In this document: in pieces, positions 1-7,727 of the stretch
Numbering within the stretch: the stretch's first letter is position 1
How the letters are laid out: each line of letters opens with the position of its first letter
Source: a virus
Reading direction: 5' to 3' (one strand)
IMG/VR virus record: IMGVR_UViG_3300027851_000051
Coordinates: 1-43,981 of that record
Length of the DNA: 43,981 nucleotides
Notes under the pieces: generated by a model
Seen by the model: the letters and a program-made list of their open reading frames with translations, nothing else
The model's database searches: none
Told to the model about the DNA's origin: nothing
Translations under genes and position numbers: made by a program

Positions 1-116
1 AGCCGGGGCAGGGCGGGGCACCGCAGGGCGGCGGCTGGCAACAGGGCGGGGCCGCTTCGGGCGGCTGGCAACCCCCGGCGGGCGGCAACGCGGGCGGGCC
101 TTGGGGCCAACGCTAA
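1..116 (+). CDS. DUF669-type protein, C-terminal end (partial)
   Basis: This open frame enters from the window edge and stops with TAA at 114-116. It encodes a Gly/Gln/Trp/Pro-rich tail. The composition and Gly-Gly-Gly-Trp-Gln and Gln-Pro-Pro-Ala motifs match the C-terminus of the gene that runs off the other end of the window at 43308-43981. Merging the shared agcc at the two ends puts both parts in one frame and gives a protein of 261 residues. The join is inferred; the match of frame and composition is seen directly. Confidence 0.85.
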   Translation, partial: PGQGGAPQGGGWQQGGAASGGWQPPAGGNAGGPWGQR

Positions 117-126
117 TGCGGTCTTC

Positions 127-155
127 GGCGGGGGTTTCGGCCCCCGTCGTCTTTT
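127..155 (+). terminator. Rho-independent terminator or attenuator after the DUF669-type gene
   Basis: Five G (130-134) and five C (141-145) form a stem, extended by C129-G146, around a six-base loop, and a short T run (152-155) follows. It lies between the stop at 116 and the ribosome-binding site of the next gene (AAAGGA near 158). It may trim transcription within the replication operon rather than end it. Confidence 0.55.
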
Positions 156-173
156 CGAAAGGATAGGGCCGAA

Positions 174-671
174 ATGCGGTCAACACTAACGGGCGAAATT
201 CCCGTTCCCGACCGTTGCCATTCTTGCGCGTCGGATAGAATACGGAAGACAGCCGTAAGGGAAGAAAAATTAGCTTGGATTTGTGACGACTGCGGGGCGT
301 TCGTCACTTGTCACGACGGAACCGAAAACCCCGTTGGATACATGGCGGGAAAGAAAACCCGAAACCTTCGCAAGAAGGCCCATTTCGTTTTTGACAGGCT
401 TTGGAAAGAACGCCTTATGTCGCGCGACAAGGCGTATTTTTGGCTTTCTGTTGCGCTTGGTATCAACCGAAACGAAACGCATATTTCTTGGCTAACCGAC
501 GACCAGCTTTTGAAGGCGATTTCGGCAAGCGAAGACTTTTACAACAATTCCGCCGAAGCCCTTCGAAAGCGCAAGGCGAAAAACGACGAAAAAAGGGGCA
601 AACGCCATGCAAGACAAAACGCCGAAGAACGTCGAAAAATCGCAGAACGTAAGCGCAACAACCGACCTTAA
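174..671 (+). CDS. DUF3268-like zinc-finger protein
   Basis: The 165-residue product begins with two Cys pairs (Cys-x2-Cys near residues 15-18 and Cys-x2-Cys near 37-40), a likely zinc ribbon. A Pro-Val/Leu-Gly motif follows, then an Arg-Lys-Lys-Ala-His segment ending in Phe-Asp-x-Leu-Trp. This order is typical of the DUF3268 zinc-finger family common in phages, whose function is unknown. The C-terminal third is very basic (Lys/Arg-rich), consistent with nucleic-acid binding. AAAGGA lies about 10 bases before the ATG. Its end overlaps the next gene by 65 bases. Its place between the DUF669-type gene and the nuclease suggests a replication or recombination role, which is inference. Confidence 0.7.
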   Translation: MRSTLTGEIPVPDRCHSCASDRIRKTAVREEKLAWICDDCGAFVTCHDGTENPVGYMAGKKTRNLRKKAHFVFDRLWKERLMSRDKAYFWLSVALGINRNETHISWLTDDQLLKAISASEDFYNNSAEALRKRKAKNDEKRGKRHARQNAEERRKIAERKRNNRP

Positions 672-1590
672 CATGCCAGGGATTGCCAAGCTTCTTGCGA
701 AGCGGGTTCTTGACGATATAAACGAATATTGTATCGAAGCTTACGACGACGGGTATCGTTGGCATTTGGGCGCTTCGCTTATCGGGCAAGAATGCCTTCG
801 GGCCGCTTGGTATTCGTTCCGTTGGGCCGGGGTTATGACCTATTCGGGTGCGACCCCCGAAGAACGCCGCGCCAATCATGGCCGAATGCAACGCCTGTTT
901 CAGCGTGGGCACCTTGAAGAATTTCGCTTCGTTGAATATCTGCGGGGCACGGGCTGGCAAGTCTTCGAATACGACTTGTCGAAACCGAAGAAAGAAGACG
1001 GGTCAAGCCCACAATTTCGCGTATCGGGGTTCGGCGGTCACTTTGGCGGGTCGCTTGACGGTATCGGCATTCCCCCGGCCCGATACGGCTTCCCCGAAGG
1101 AACGGCGTTCTTGCTGGAATTTAAGACGAACGGCACGGGCGCGGGTTTCCAGAAGTTGAAGGAAAAGGGCGCAGCGATTGCCAAAGAACAACACTTCGCC
1201 CAAATGTCAACTTACGGAAGCGACCCGGCGTATCGGCTTGAATGGGCGCTTTACCTGAATACATGCAAGAACGACGACGACTTGCATGTTGAAATCGTCA
1301 AGCTTGATTGGAAACTTGGCGACCAAATGCGAAGCCGGGCCGAACGAATTATCACGTCGCAAGAACCGCCGTTGCGCCTGTCGGATAACCCGACGTTCTG
1401 GAAATGCAAAAGCTGCGATTACTTCAAGCAATGTCACGAAAACGGCCCATTGCCGAAGAATTGCCGAAGCTGCAAGTTCGCGAAGCCTGTTGACGGCGGC
1501 GAATGGAAATGCGAACTTGTCGGTCAAATCATCCCCCGCGACTTCGTTCCGCAGGGTTGCAACGAATGGCGAAGCGTAAACAATGTTTGA
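607..1590 (+). CDS. PD-(D/E)XK exonuclease, Cas4/RecB-like
   Basis: The 327-residue product has the RecB/Cas4-type nuclease order: a conserved Cys in the N-terminal third (63), Gly-His near 101, an Asp in Ser-Leu-Asp-Gly (151), Glu-Phe-Lys (171-173) and a Gln-x3-Tyr element (199-203). The C-terminal part has clustered cysteines (Cys-x2-Cys-x5-Cys near 268-277, with more after), which could hold an Fe-S cluster or zinc as in Cas4/AddB-like enzymes. The ATG at 607 is preferred over one at 673 because AAGGGG lies just upstream. It is probably a DNA end-processing nuclease working with the helicase encoded next; the two genes overlap by 8 bases. Confidence 0.8.
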   Translation: MQDKTPKNVEKSQNVSATTDLNMPGIAKLLAKRVLDDINEYCIEAYDDGYRWHLGASLIGQECLRAAWYSFRWAGVMTYSGATPEERRANHGRMQRLFQRGHLEEFRFVEYLRGTGWQVFEYDLSKPKKEDGSSPQFRVSGFGGHFGGSLDGIGIPPARYGFPEGTAFLLEFKTNGTGAGFQKLKEKGAAIAKEQHFAQMSTYGSDPAYRLEWALYLNTCKNDDDLHVEIVKLDWKLGDQMRSRAERIITSQEPPLRLSDNPTFWKCKSCDYFKQCHENGPLPKNCRSCKFAKPVDGGEWKCELVGQIIPRDFVPQGCNEWRSVNNV

Positions 1591-3232
1591 AAGCCGTTGG
1601 TATCAAGACGAAGCCGAATACGCAATATTCGATTACTTCGCGAAAGGCAATCGGGGGAACCCGGTTGTTGCCATGCCGACAGGAACCGGGAAGTCGGTTG
1701 TTATTTCGCGCTTTGTTAAGCGGGCGTTCGAACTGTTCCCCGGTCAACGAATGATAATGCTTACGCATGTCAAAGAATTGATTGAACAGAACGCCGACAA
1801 AATGCGGTCGATTGCCCCGAACATTCCCGTCGGAATTTATAGCGCGGGGCTAAAAGAAAAGTGTTCGTTCGGTTCGCCGTTGATATTCGGCGGCGTTCAA
1901 TCTGTCGCGCCCGCAATCAAAAAGGCAATCGAAGCTTCAACCGCGCTTGCGGGGTTCCCGCATTTCGGGCACCGCGACTTGTTGCTTATTGACGAATGCC
2001 ATTTGCTTTCCCCAAGCGACGACACGACGTATCAGTTCGTTTACAACGAACTTCTAAAAGTGAACCCTTTTCTAAAGGTCGTCGGATTTACCGCGACGCC
2101 GTATCGCCTAAAGCAAGGCATGATTACCGACGGGGGCGTTTTTACGGATATTTGTTACGACCTAACGACGATTGACAGTTTCAACCGTCTAATCGCCGAA
2201 GGATACCTTGCCCCCCTGATACCGCGCCCGACGAATACGGTTATCGACGTTTCAAACGTCGGCATTGTCGCGGGCGAATACAACAAGAAGCAACTTGAAG
2301 AAGCCGTTGACAACGACGAAACGACGTTCGCAGGCGTCAAAGAAATAGTCGAACTTGGGGCCGACCGCGCTTGTTGGCTAGTGTTCGCTGCGGGCGTAAA
2401 GAACGCCGAAAAAATCGCCGCAATGCTGAATTATCTTGGCGTTCCTGCGGCGGCGGTTCATTCTGACAACAGCGCGGGCGAAAACGACCGTCGAATTGCC
2501 GCGTTCAAGTCTGGCGAACTTCGGGCGCTTGTCAACGCGAACAAGCTTACGACGGGCTTTGACCATCCCCCGATTGACCTTATCGGCATGTTCCGACCGA
2601 CGCTTTCGCCGGGGTTGTGGGTTCAAATGCTAGGTCGCGGAACCCGCCCAAGCCCGAAGACCGGGAAAACGAATTGCCTTGTTCTTGACTTCGCCCGCAA
2701 TACGCCGCGACTTGGCCCAATCAACGACCCGCGCATTCCTGGGCGACCGAAGCCCGGTCAAACTGGCGACATGCCCGTTCGGATTTGCGATTGCTGCGGC
2801 GTCTATAATCACGCCGGGGCGCGGTTCTGTATCAACTGCGGAACCGAATTTACCTTCGAAAACAAGTTGTTTACGACCGCCGGAACGCAAGACCTTATCA
2901 GGGGCGACGCGCCCGTAATCGAAACGTTCCCGGTTCGAAAGGTCATTTACAATTTGCACGAAAAGCGCGACGCAAACGGAAGCTTGACTTCGCCGCCAAT
3001 GATTAAGGTAAGTTATTTCGCAGGGCTGCAAACTTTCAACGAATACGTTATGCTTGAACATGGCGGGTTTGTCGGAAAGAAGGCGCGGCAATGGTGGCAA
3101 CAACGACACGCGGAAGACCCGCCCGCGACGACTTACCAAGCGTTGCAGCGCGTCGCCGAACTGCGGCAACCCCGTTCAATCCGGGTTTGGCTTAACAAGA
3201 AATACCCCGAAATTCTGTCTTGCGAATGGTGA
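1583..3232 (+). CDS. Superfamily 2 DNA helicase with C-terminal zinc ribbon
   Basis: The 549-residue product has Walker A Pro-Thr-Gly-Thr-Gly-Lys-Ser (32-38), DECH box (137-140), motif III-like Thr-Ala-Thr-Pro-Tyr-Arg (170-175) and motif VI Gln-Met-Leu-Gly-Arg-Gly-Thr-Arg near 350. These mark an SSL2/RecQ-like superfamily 2 helicase. After the helicase core, Cys-x2-Cys and Cys-x2-Cys pairs (about 402-421) form a zinc ribbon. The ATG overlaps the 3' end of the nuclease gene, suggesting translational coupling and a nuclease-helicase partnership. It probably serves replication restart, recombination or origin unwinding; which one cannot be told from sequence. Confidence 0.88.
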   Translation: MFESRWYQDEAEYAIFDYFAKGNRGNPVVAMPTGTGKSVVISRFVKRAFELFPGQRMIMLTHVKELIEQNADKMRSIAPNIPVGIYSAGLKEKCSFGSPLIFGGVQSVAPAIKKAIEASTALAGFPHFGHRDLLLIDECHLLSPSDDTTYQFVYNELLKVNPFLKVVGFTATPYRLKQGMITDGGVFTDICYDLTTIDSFNRLIAEGYLAPLIPRPTNTVIDVSNVGIVAGEYNKKQLEEAVDNDETTFAGVKEIVELGADRACWLVFAAGVKNAEKIAAMLNYLGVPAAAVHSDNSAGENDRRIAAFKSGELRALVNANKLTTGFDHPPIDLIGMFRPTLSPGLWVQMLGRGTRPSPKTGKTNCLVLDFARNTPRLGPINDPRIPGRPKPGQTGDMPVRICDCCGVYNHAGARFCINCGTEFTFENKLFTTAGTQDLIRGDAPVIETFPVRKVIYNLHEKRDANGSLTSPPMIKVSYFAGLQTFNEYVMLEHGGFVGKKARQWWQQRHAEDPPATTYQALQRVAELRQPRSIRVWLNKKYPEILSCEW

Positions 3233-3246
3233 AAGGAACCTAGCAA

Positions 3247-4476
3247 ATGAACAACCAAGTTCAAACGCCGCCCGACGACGTTCTAGCGGCTGCGGCAACC
3301 GCCCCGACCCCCGCCCCGGCAAGCGCAGCCAAGCCCAAGCGAACCCGCGCTAAAGCCGCAGTCGCCGCCAAAAGCAAAGCCGGGCCAAATCCTGCAACCG
3401 GGCTTATCGCGGCAATCAAATTCGTTGCGTTGGCCCAATCGAAAAACGGAACCGTCGCCGAAACGTTTTGCCATTTGGCGAACCATTGGGCCGCAGCGTC
3501 GAACGGGGTTCTTACCATTGCGACCCGAATTGAAGAAGACTTGAACGCTTGCCCACAAACTGCGACGTTTCTTGACGCCTTGGGCCGGGTCGAAACCGAC
3601 TTGTCAATAACCCAAATTTCGCAAGGTTTCCTGTCGGTCGCGTCGGGCGACTTTCGCGGCGTTGTGCCCTGCGCCCCGTTCGAACAAGTTCCGATTTCCC
3701 CGCCCGACGACCCGGTTGCAGTCATTGACGACCGCTTGAAGCAAGCCTTCGAAGCCGTGTTGAAGGTTCCAAACGAACTTTCGCCCCTGCCCCATATGGC
3801 GGGCGTTCTGTTGCAGTCGGGAAGCGTCGTCGCGACAAACGGGGCAATCATTATCGAATATTGGCACGGTATCGACCTTCCGCCGAACATGCTTGTTCCG
3901 AAGGTCGCGTTGCAAGCCGTGTTGAAATCGGGGAAGCCGCTTGTTCGCTTTGGCTTTTCGCCGACTTCGGTAACGTTTTGGTTCGAAGATCAATCGTTTA
4001 TCAAGTCGCAAACGTTCGCCGGGCAGTTTCCCGCTTATCAAAACGTCGTGCAATGCGATTACGGGCTTATGTGGCCCGTTCCGAACGACTTCTTCAAGGC
4101 GGTCGCTGCGGTCGCAAGCTTTAGCGACAACGCCGCCGTTTACTTCAAGGGCGGGCAAGTTGTATCGAACCTTAACGACGAAACGCCGTCGTTCTATAAG
4201 GTCGAAGGTTTGCCCGAAGGCGTCGGCTTTGACGGCAAGCTTTTGGCCCTTATTGCCGACAAGGCTTCGCGCTTCCTGTTCACCGAACAAGACCCGTCGG
4301 GGCGAAACGAAATCCCGCGCCTGTTCTTTGTGGGCGAAAACCTTCGGGGCGTCGTTGCAGGGCTTGAAAACAAAGCGCCCGCCGTGTATCGTGACAACGC
4401 CGACGATTGGGCAAACCCCGGTTACGCCCAAGAAGGCGGGCGCTATTTCGACCCCGACGACGAAATTCAGTTCTAA
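3247..4476 (+). CDS. Sliding-clamp-like (DnaN-type) replication protein, putative
   Basis: The 409-residue product starts with a low-complexity Ala/Pro/Lys linker (about residues 5-55). The region from about 155 on resembles bacterial beta clamps: an Ala-Thr-Asn-Gly strand where clamps have Ala-Thr-Asp, a Phe-Pro-Ala-Tyr-Gln-Asn motif recalling the clamp Phe-Pro-Asp-Tyr element, and alternating beta-strand patterning. It lies 14 bases after the helicase gene and 9 bases before the DNA polymerase gene, which fits a processivity factor. AAAGGAAC precedes the ATG. The assignment rests on weak local motifs and context. A single-strand-binding or other replication accessory protein is the main alternative. 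Confidence 0.55.
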   Translation: MNNQVQTPPDDVLAAAATAPTPAPASAAKPKRTRAKAAVAAKSKAGPNPATGLIAAIKFVALAQSKNGTVAETFCHLANHWAAASNGVLTIATRIEEDLNACPQTATFLDALGRVETDLSITQISQGFLSVASGDFRGVVPCAPFEQVPISPPDDPVAVIDDRLKQAFEAVLKVPNELSPLPHMAGVLLQSGSVVATNGAIIIEYWHGIDLPPNMLVPKVALQAVLKSGKPLVRFGFSPTSVTFWFEDQSFIKSQTFAGQFPAYQNVVQCDYGLMWPVPNDFFKAVAAVASFSDNAAVYFKGGQVVSNLNDETPSFYKVEGLPEGVGFDGKLLALIADKASRFLFTEQDPSGRNEIPRLFFVGENLRGVVAGLENKAPAVYRDNADDWANPGYAQEGGRYFDPDDEIQF

Positions 4477-4485
4477 GGAAAGCGA

Positions 4486-6522
4486 ATGTTGAAGATTGAC
4501 CAAAACGGAAACGTCTTGCCGAAGGGGCAGAAAGACGAAGGCGCGTTGACGCGGGGCGTAATTGAAATGCGCCCCGTCGAATACATGACCGACGCCGAAC
4601 TTGCCGAAACGCCGACGGGAAGCGTTTTCGTTTATGACATTGAATGTTATCGAAACTTCTTTTACATCGCTTTCAAATGCATAAAAACGAACAAGGTTGT
4701 TGACTTTGAAATAAGCCCCGATTGCAATATGAACCGCGATAAGCTGCGCTTTATGCTTTGGCGGTATTGTTTCGTCGGGTTCAATTCGAAGAAATACGAC
4801 ATTTACATGTTGCTTCGGGCGTTGAACGACCCATTCGTTACGAACGAACAACTTAAAGATATGTCAGACGACATTATTAAAAACGAATTGTTCGGGTTTG
4901 CCGTCGAAAAGAAATACAAGATTGACGTTCCGAATGTCAATCATATTGACCTTATCGAAGTTGCGCCCCTGTCGGCGTCGTTGAAGACTTACGGCGGTCG
5001 GCTGCATTGCGAAAGAATGCAAGATTTGCCTTTCCCCGAATGGCAACTGTTGACGCAAGAAGAAGCGCAGTTCGTCAAGAACTATTGCGCGAACGACCTT
5101 GACGTTACGGCGCTTATGTTGTTCGAACTGCGGGAACAACTTTCGCTTCGCGACGAAATGTCGAAAGAATACAACATTGACTTGCGGTCGAAATCCGACG
5201 CCCAAGTTGCCGAAGCGGTTATCGGGAAAGAAATTGCCAAGCTTGCGGGCGCGTATCCCCGGAAACCCACAATTCACGCCGATAGCCTGTTTCGTTATCA
5301 TGTTCCCGATTATGTGAAGTTCAAGACGCCGGAACTTCAAGCGGCGGTCGAAGCTATCGGGGCCGCGTATTTCAAGCTTGGGGCGACAGGGGAACCGCTA
5401 TGGCCCGACGGGTTAGGCGTTCAAGAACGCAACAAATCGGGCAAGTTGGTTTGGACAATCAAAATCAAGATTGGCGACACAACGTATAAAATGGGAATGG
5501 GCGGGCTGCATTCGCAAGAAAAAAGCGTTTGCCATATTGCAACCCCCGACGTTATCATTTCCGACCATGACGTTGAAAGCTATTACCCCCGGATCATTCT
5601 AAACCAAGGGCTTTACCCGTCGCACCTTGGCCCGGCGTTCTTGCAAGTTTACGAAACGCTTGTTAACCGCCGGGTTGCAGCGAAGCGCAGCGGCGACAAG
5701 ATTACCGCCGACAGTCTGAAAATCACAATCAACGGAAGCTTCGGCAAATTGGGGTCGAAGTATTCAATTCTTTACGCGCCAGACTTGCTGTTGCAAACGA
5801 CAATTAGCGGGCAATTGACGCTTCTAATGTTTATCGAAAAGTTCGAAATGAACGGCATTCCCGTTATTTCGGCTAATACCGACGGCATTGTTGTTAAAGC
5901 GCGCAAAGATCAAATCGCGCTTCGCGACGCGCTGATTAAAGAATTTGAAGCCGAAACCCGCTTCGTTACCGAAGAAACGCGCTATCTTGCGGTTTATTCC
6001 CGCGACATTAACAATTATATCGCAGTCAAGCAAAAACAAGACAAAGAAACAAAAGCTTGGCTTAATGAACCCGACGGTTGCAAGTTTAAGGGCGCGTATT
6101 CGAACCCTTGGGCCGACCCGAAATCGGCGATTTTCAGGTTCCACAAGAACCCCGAAGTTACGATTTGCATTGAAGCCGCCGCAGCCTATTTGACCAAAGG
6201 AACCCCAATCGAAGAAACCATTACCAACGACCGCGATATTCGGAAGTTCGTTAAGGTTCGCAACGTCAAAGGCGGCGGGCAGAAAGACGGCGTTTATCTT
6301 GGCAAGGTCGTTCGTTGGTATTATGCCGAAGGCGACATGACGGCGATTCATTATGTGGGAAGCGGTAATAAAGTTCCGACAAGCGAAGGCGGTTCGCCGA
6401 TTATGGATATGCCGCAGCATTTCCCGAACGACGTAAACGTTTCTTGGTATATAAAAGAAACAGCCAAAATCCTAACGGAAATCGGCTGTTTCGCGAAACG
6501 TGAAAGCGCGTCGTTGTTCTAA
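4486..6522 (+). CDS. DNA polymerase, family B-like, with 3'-5' exonuclease
   Basis: The 678-residue product has exonuclease motifs Asp-Ile-Glu (51-53), Asn-x4-Asp (100-105) and Tyr-x3-Asp (200-204). A Gly-Gly motif follows near 339-340, then polymerase motif A Asp-Val-Glu-Ser-Tyr-Tyr-Pro (362-368), motif B Lys-x3-Asn-Gly-Ser-Phe-Gly (412-420) and motif C Asn-Thr-Asp-Gly (464-467). In motif C the first Asp of the usual Asp-Thr-Asp is Asn. It is short for a cellular family B enzyme and near the size of compact phage family B polymerases. AAGGAAA precedes the ATG. It ends the rightward operon, and its stop abuts the stop of the convergent tail gene. Confidence 0.9.
   Translation: MLKIDQNGNVLPKGQKDEGALTRGVIEMRPVEYMTDAELAETPTGSVFVYDIECYRNFFYIAFKCIKTNKVVDFEISPDCNMNRDKLRFMLWRYCFVGFNSKKYDIYMLLRALNDPFVTNEQLKDMSDDIIKNELFGFAVEKKYKIDVPNVNHIDLIEVAPLSASLKTYGGRLHCERMQDLPFPEWQLLTQEEAQFVKNYCANDLDVTALMLFELREQLSLRDEMSKEYNIDLRSKSDAQVAEAVIGKEIAKLAGAYPRKPTIHADSLFRYHVPDYVKFKTPELQAAVEAIGAAYFKLGATGEPLWPDGLGVQERNKSGKLVWTIKIKIGDTTYKMGMGGLHSQEKSVCHIATPDVIISDHDVESYYPRIILNQGLYPSHLGPAFLQVYETLVNRRVAAKRSGDKITADSLKITINGSFGKLGSKYSILYAPDLLLQTTISGQLTLLMFIEKFEMNGIPVISANTDGIVVKARKDQIALRDALIKEFEAETRFVTEETRYLAVYSRDINNYIAVKQKQDKETKAWLNEPDGCKFKGAYSNPWADPKSAIFRFHKNPEVTICIEAAAAYLTKGTPIEETITNDRDIRKFVKVRNVKGGGQKDGVYLGKVVRWYYAEGDMTAIHYVGSGNKVPTSEGGSPIMDMPQHFPNDVNVSWYIKETAKILTEIGCFAKRESASLF
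6450..6492 (-). terminator. Terminator for the leftward virion operon, inside the polymerase gene
   Basis: A perfect 9-base inverted repeat (6457-6465 and 6484-6492) encloses an 18-base loop. Read leftward, the hairpin is followed by TTTTATAT. It lies within the last 70 bases of the DNA polymerase gene, just past the last leftward tail gene, so it can end leftward transcription where the two operons meet. Confidence 0.6.
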
Positions 6523-7725
6523 TCAGGGCCAAGCGGCGGGCGTAACAGGGTTGTAAATCTTGGCGTTTTCGCCCCCGGTTCCGATTGCAAAAACGGTAAC
6601 GGGTTCCGAAGTGAAAATCAACATTTCGAAGTCGCCCGTCGTTCCGTTGCTTGTCGTTTCGCCGACAAAATCCCCGGTAGCCGAATGGTAAGCCCGAACA
6701 ACACGGGCGACAGGGTTCGACGCGGCGTCGGTCACGTTCCCGGCAAGCTTGCGCGGAACCGTCAACGGCGACGGGTAAGCTTGACCGACCGCAGACGAAA
6801 AACCCCATTCAGTATAAGCGACACAAGCGCCGGTGACAACGTTGTGAATAGCACAACTGTATTCGTTCGAAACAAATACATGGTCGTTCCCAATCCAACG
6901 AAGCGAACGGGGTGAAGAAACACCGTAAGGTTGCCCGGTTGAAGAAATATCGACAAACGCCCAAGTCGAAGTATTGTAAATTCGGATATACCGCGACCCG
7001 ACGACATGCAAGCTAGCAAGTCGCGCCCCGTCGGGCGAAAATTCGACCGCATAGTTATCGGTTGACGTGTCGATAAGCGCCGATGTTCCGGCGGGGTAAT
7101 TCCAAACCCTAACCCCTTGCGAAGAAGCAGGGGTTCCGGCGGTCGCAAGAAGGGTTCCGGCGGGGTTCATTGCAATGTCAGAAAGCGCCGCAGCCGGGGC
7201 AGAAACCGCAGGCGTAAAGCTGTCTTTCGTCATGGTGGCGACGTTGTAAACTTCAATCCAAGGCGAAGCGTTGATTGCAAGCGCAAGCTTCGTATCGCCC
7301 CCGCCGTAAGAACAAGCAACAACGCCCGCAATCGGGGGAACATCCGGGCCGACTTGTTGAACGAAGCCGGGGTAAGAATAGCGCAGCAAATAAGGGGCAG
7401 ACGCGACCCCAACCGCAAATTCGTTACCAGCCGACGAAAACATAATGTCGTCGGCCCGCGAACCGGGAAGCGAAACAATGGGCGTAACCCAAGCTTCCGC
7501 AGCAAAATCAACAACGCGCAAAAACGGCGAAGCGTTTGAACCGACAAGCCCGTAAAGACCTTCGGGGGAAATGGCAAGCCCCGACGTATCCGTTCGGGTT
7601 ATCGAAGTTGAAGTATTCAATAGCGCGTTTCTAATCGACTTCTTTGCAAAGTTTCCGCGCATTACTTGATTTCGGCTAGTGCCGGGCGTAAACAGAAATT
7701 CACCGCCGATAAGCTTGTTACCCAT
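6523..7725 (-). CDS. Beta-propeller (WD40-like) tail protein
   Basis: The 400-residue product has repeated blades of about 40-45 residues with recurring patterns such as Ser-Pro-Asp-Gly/Ala-x-x-Leu-Ala and Ala-Met-Asn-Pro-Ala-Gly-x-x-Leu-Ala, each followed by a Val-x-Val-(Trp/Tyr)-Asn strand. This is the look of a WD40/YVTN-type beta-propeller. The last 80 residues resemble a carboxypeptidase-like or fibre-head beta-sandwich (Gly-x-Val-Thr-Asp-Ala-Ala pattern). As the last gene of the tail operon, directly after the tail-tip protein, it probably forms a distal tail or receptor-binding component. Only the fold is supported; the role is inferred from position. Confidence 0.65.
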   Translation of the reverse strand: MGNKLIGGEFLFTPGTSRNQVMRGNFAKKSIRNALLNTSTSITRTDTSGLAISPEGLYGLVGSNASPFLRVVDFAAEAWVTPIVSLPGSRADDIMFSSAGNEFAVGVASAPYLLRYSYPGFVQQVGPDVPPIAGVVACSYGGGDTKLALAINASPWIEVYNVATMTKDSFTPAVSAPAAALSDIAMNPAGTLLATAGTPASSQGVRVWNYPAGTSALIDTSTDNYAVEFSPDGARLASLHVVGSRYIRIYNTSTWAFVDISSTGQPYGVSSPRSLRWIGNDHVFVSNEYSCAIHNVVTGACVAYTEWGFSSAVGQAYPSPLTVPRKLAGNVTDAASNPVARVVRAYHSATGDFVGETTSNGTTGDFEMLIFTSEPVTVFAIGTGGENAKIYNPVTPAAWP

Positions 7726-7727
7726 GA

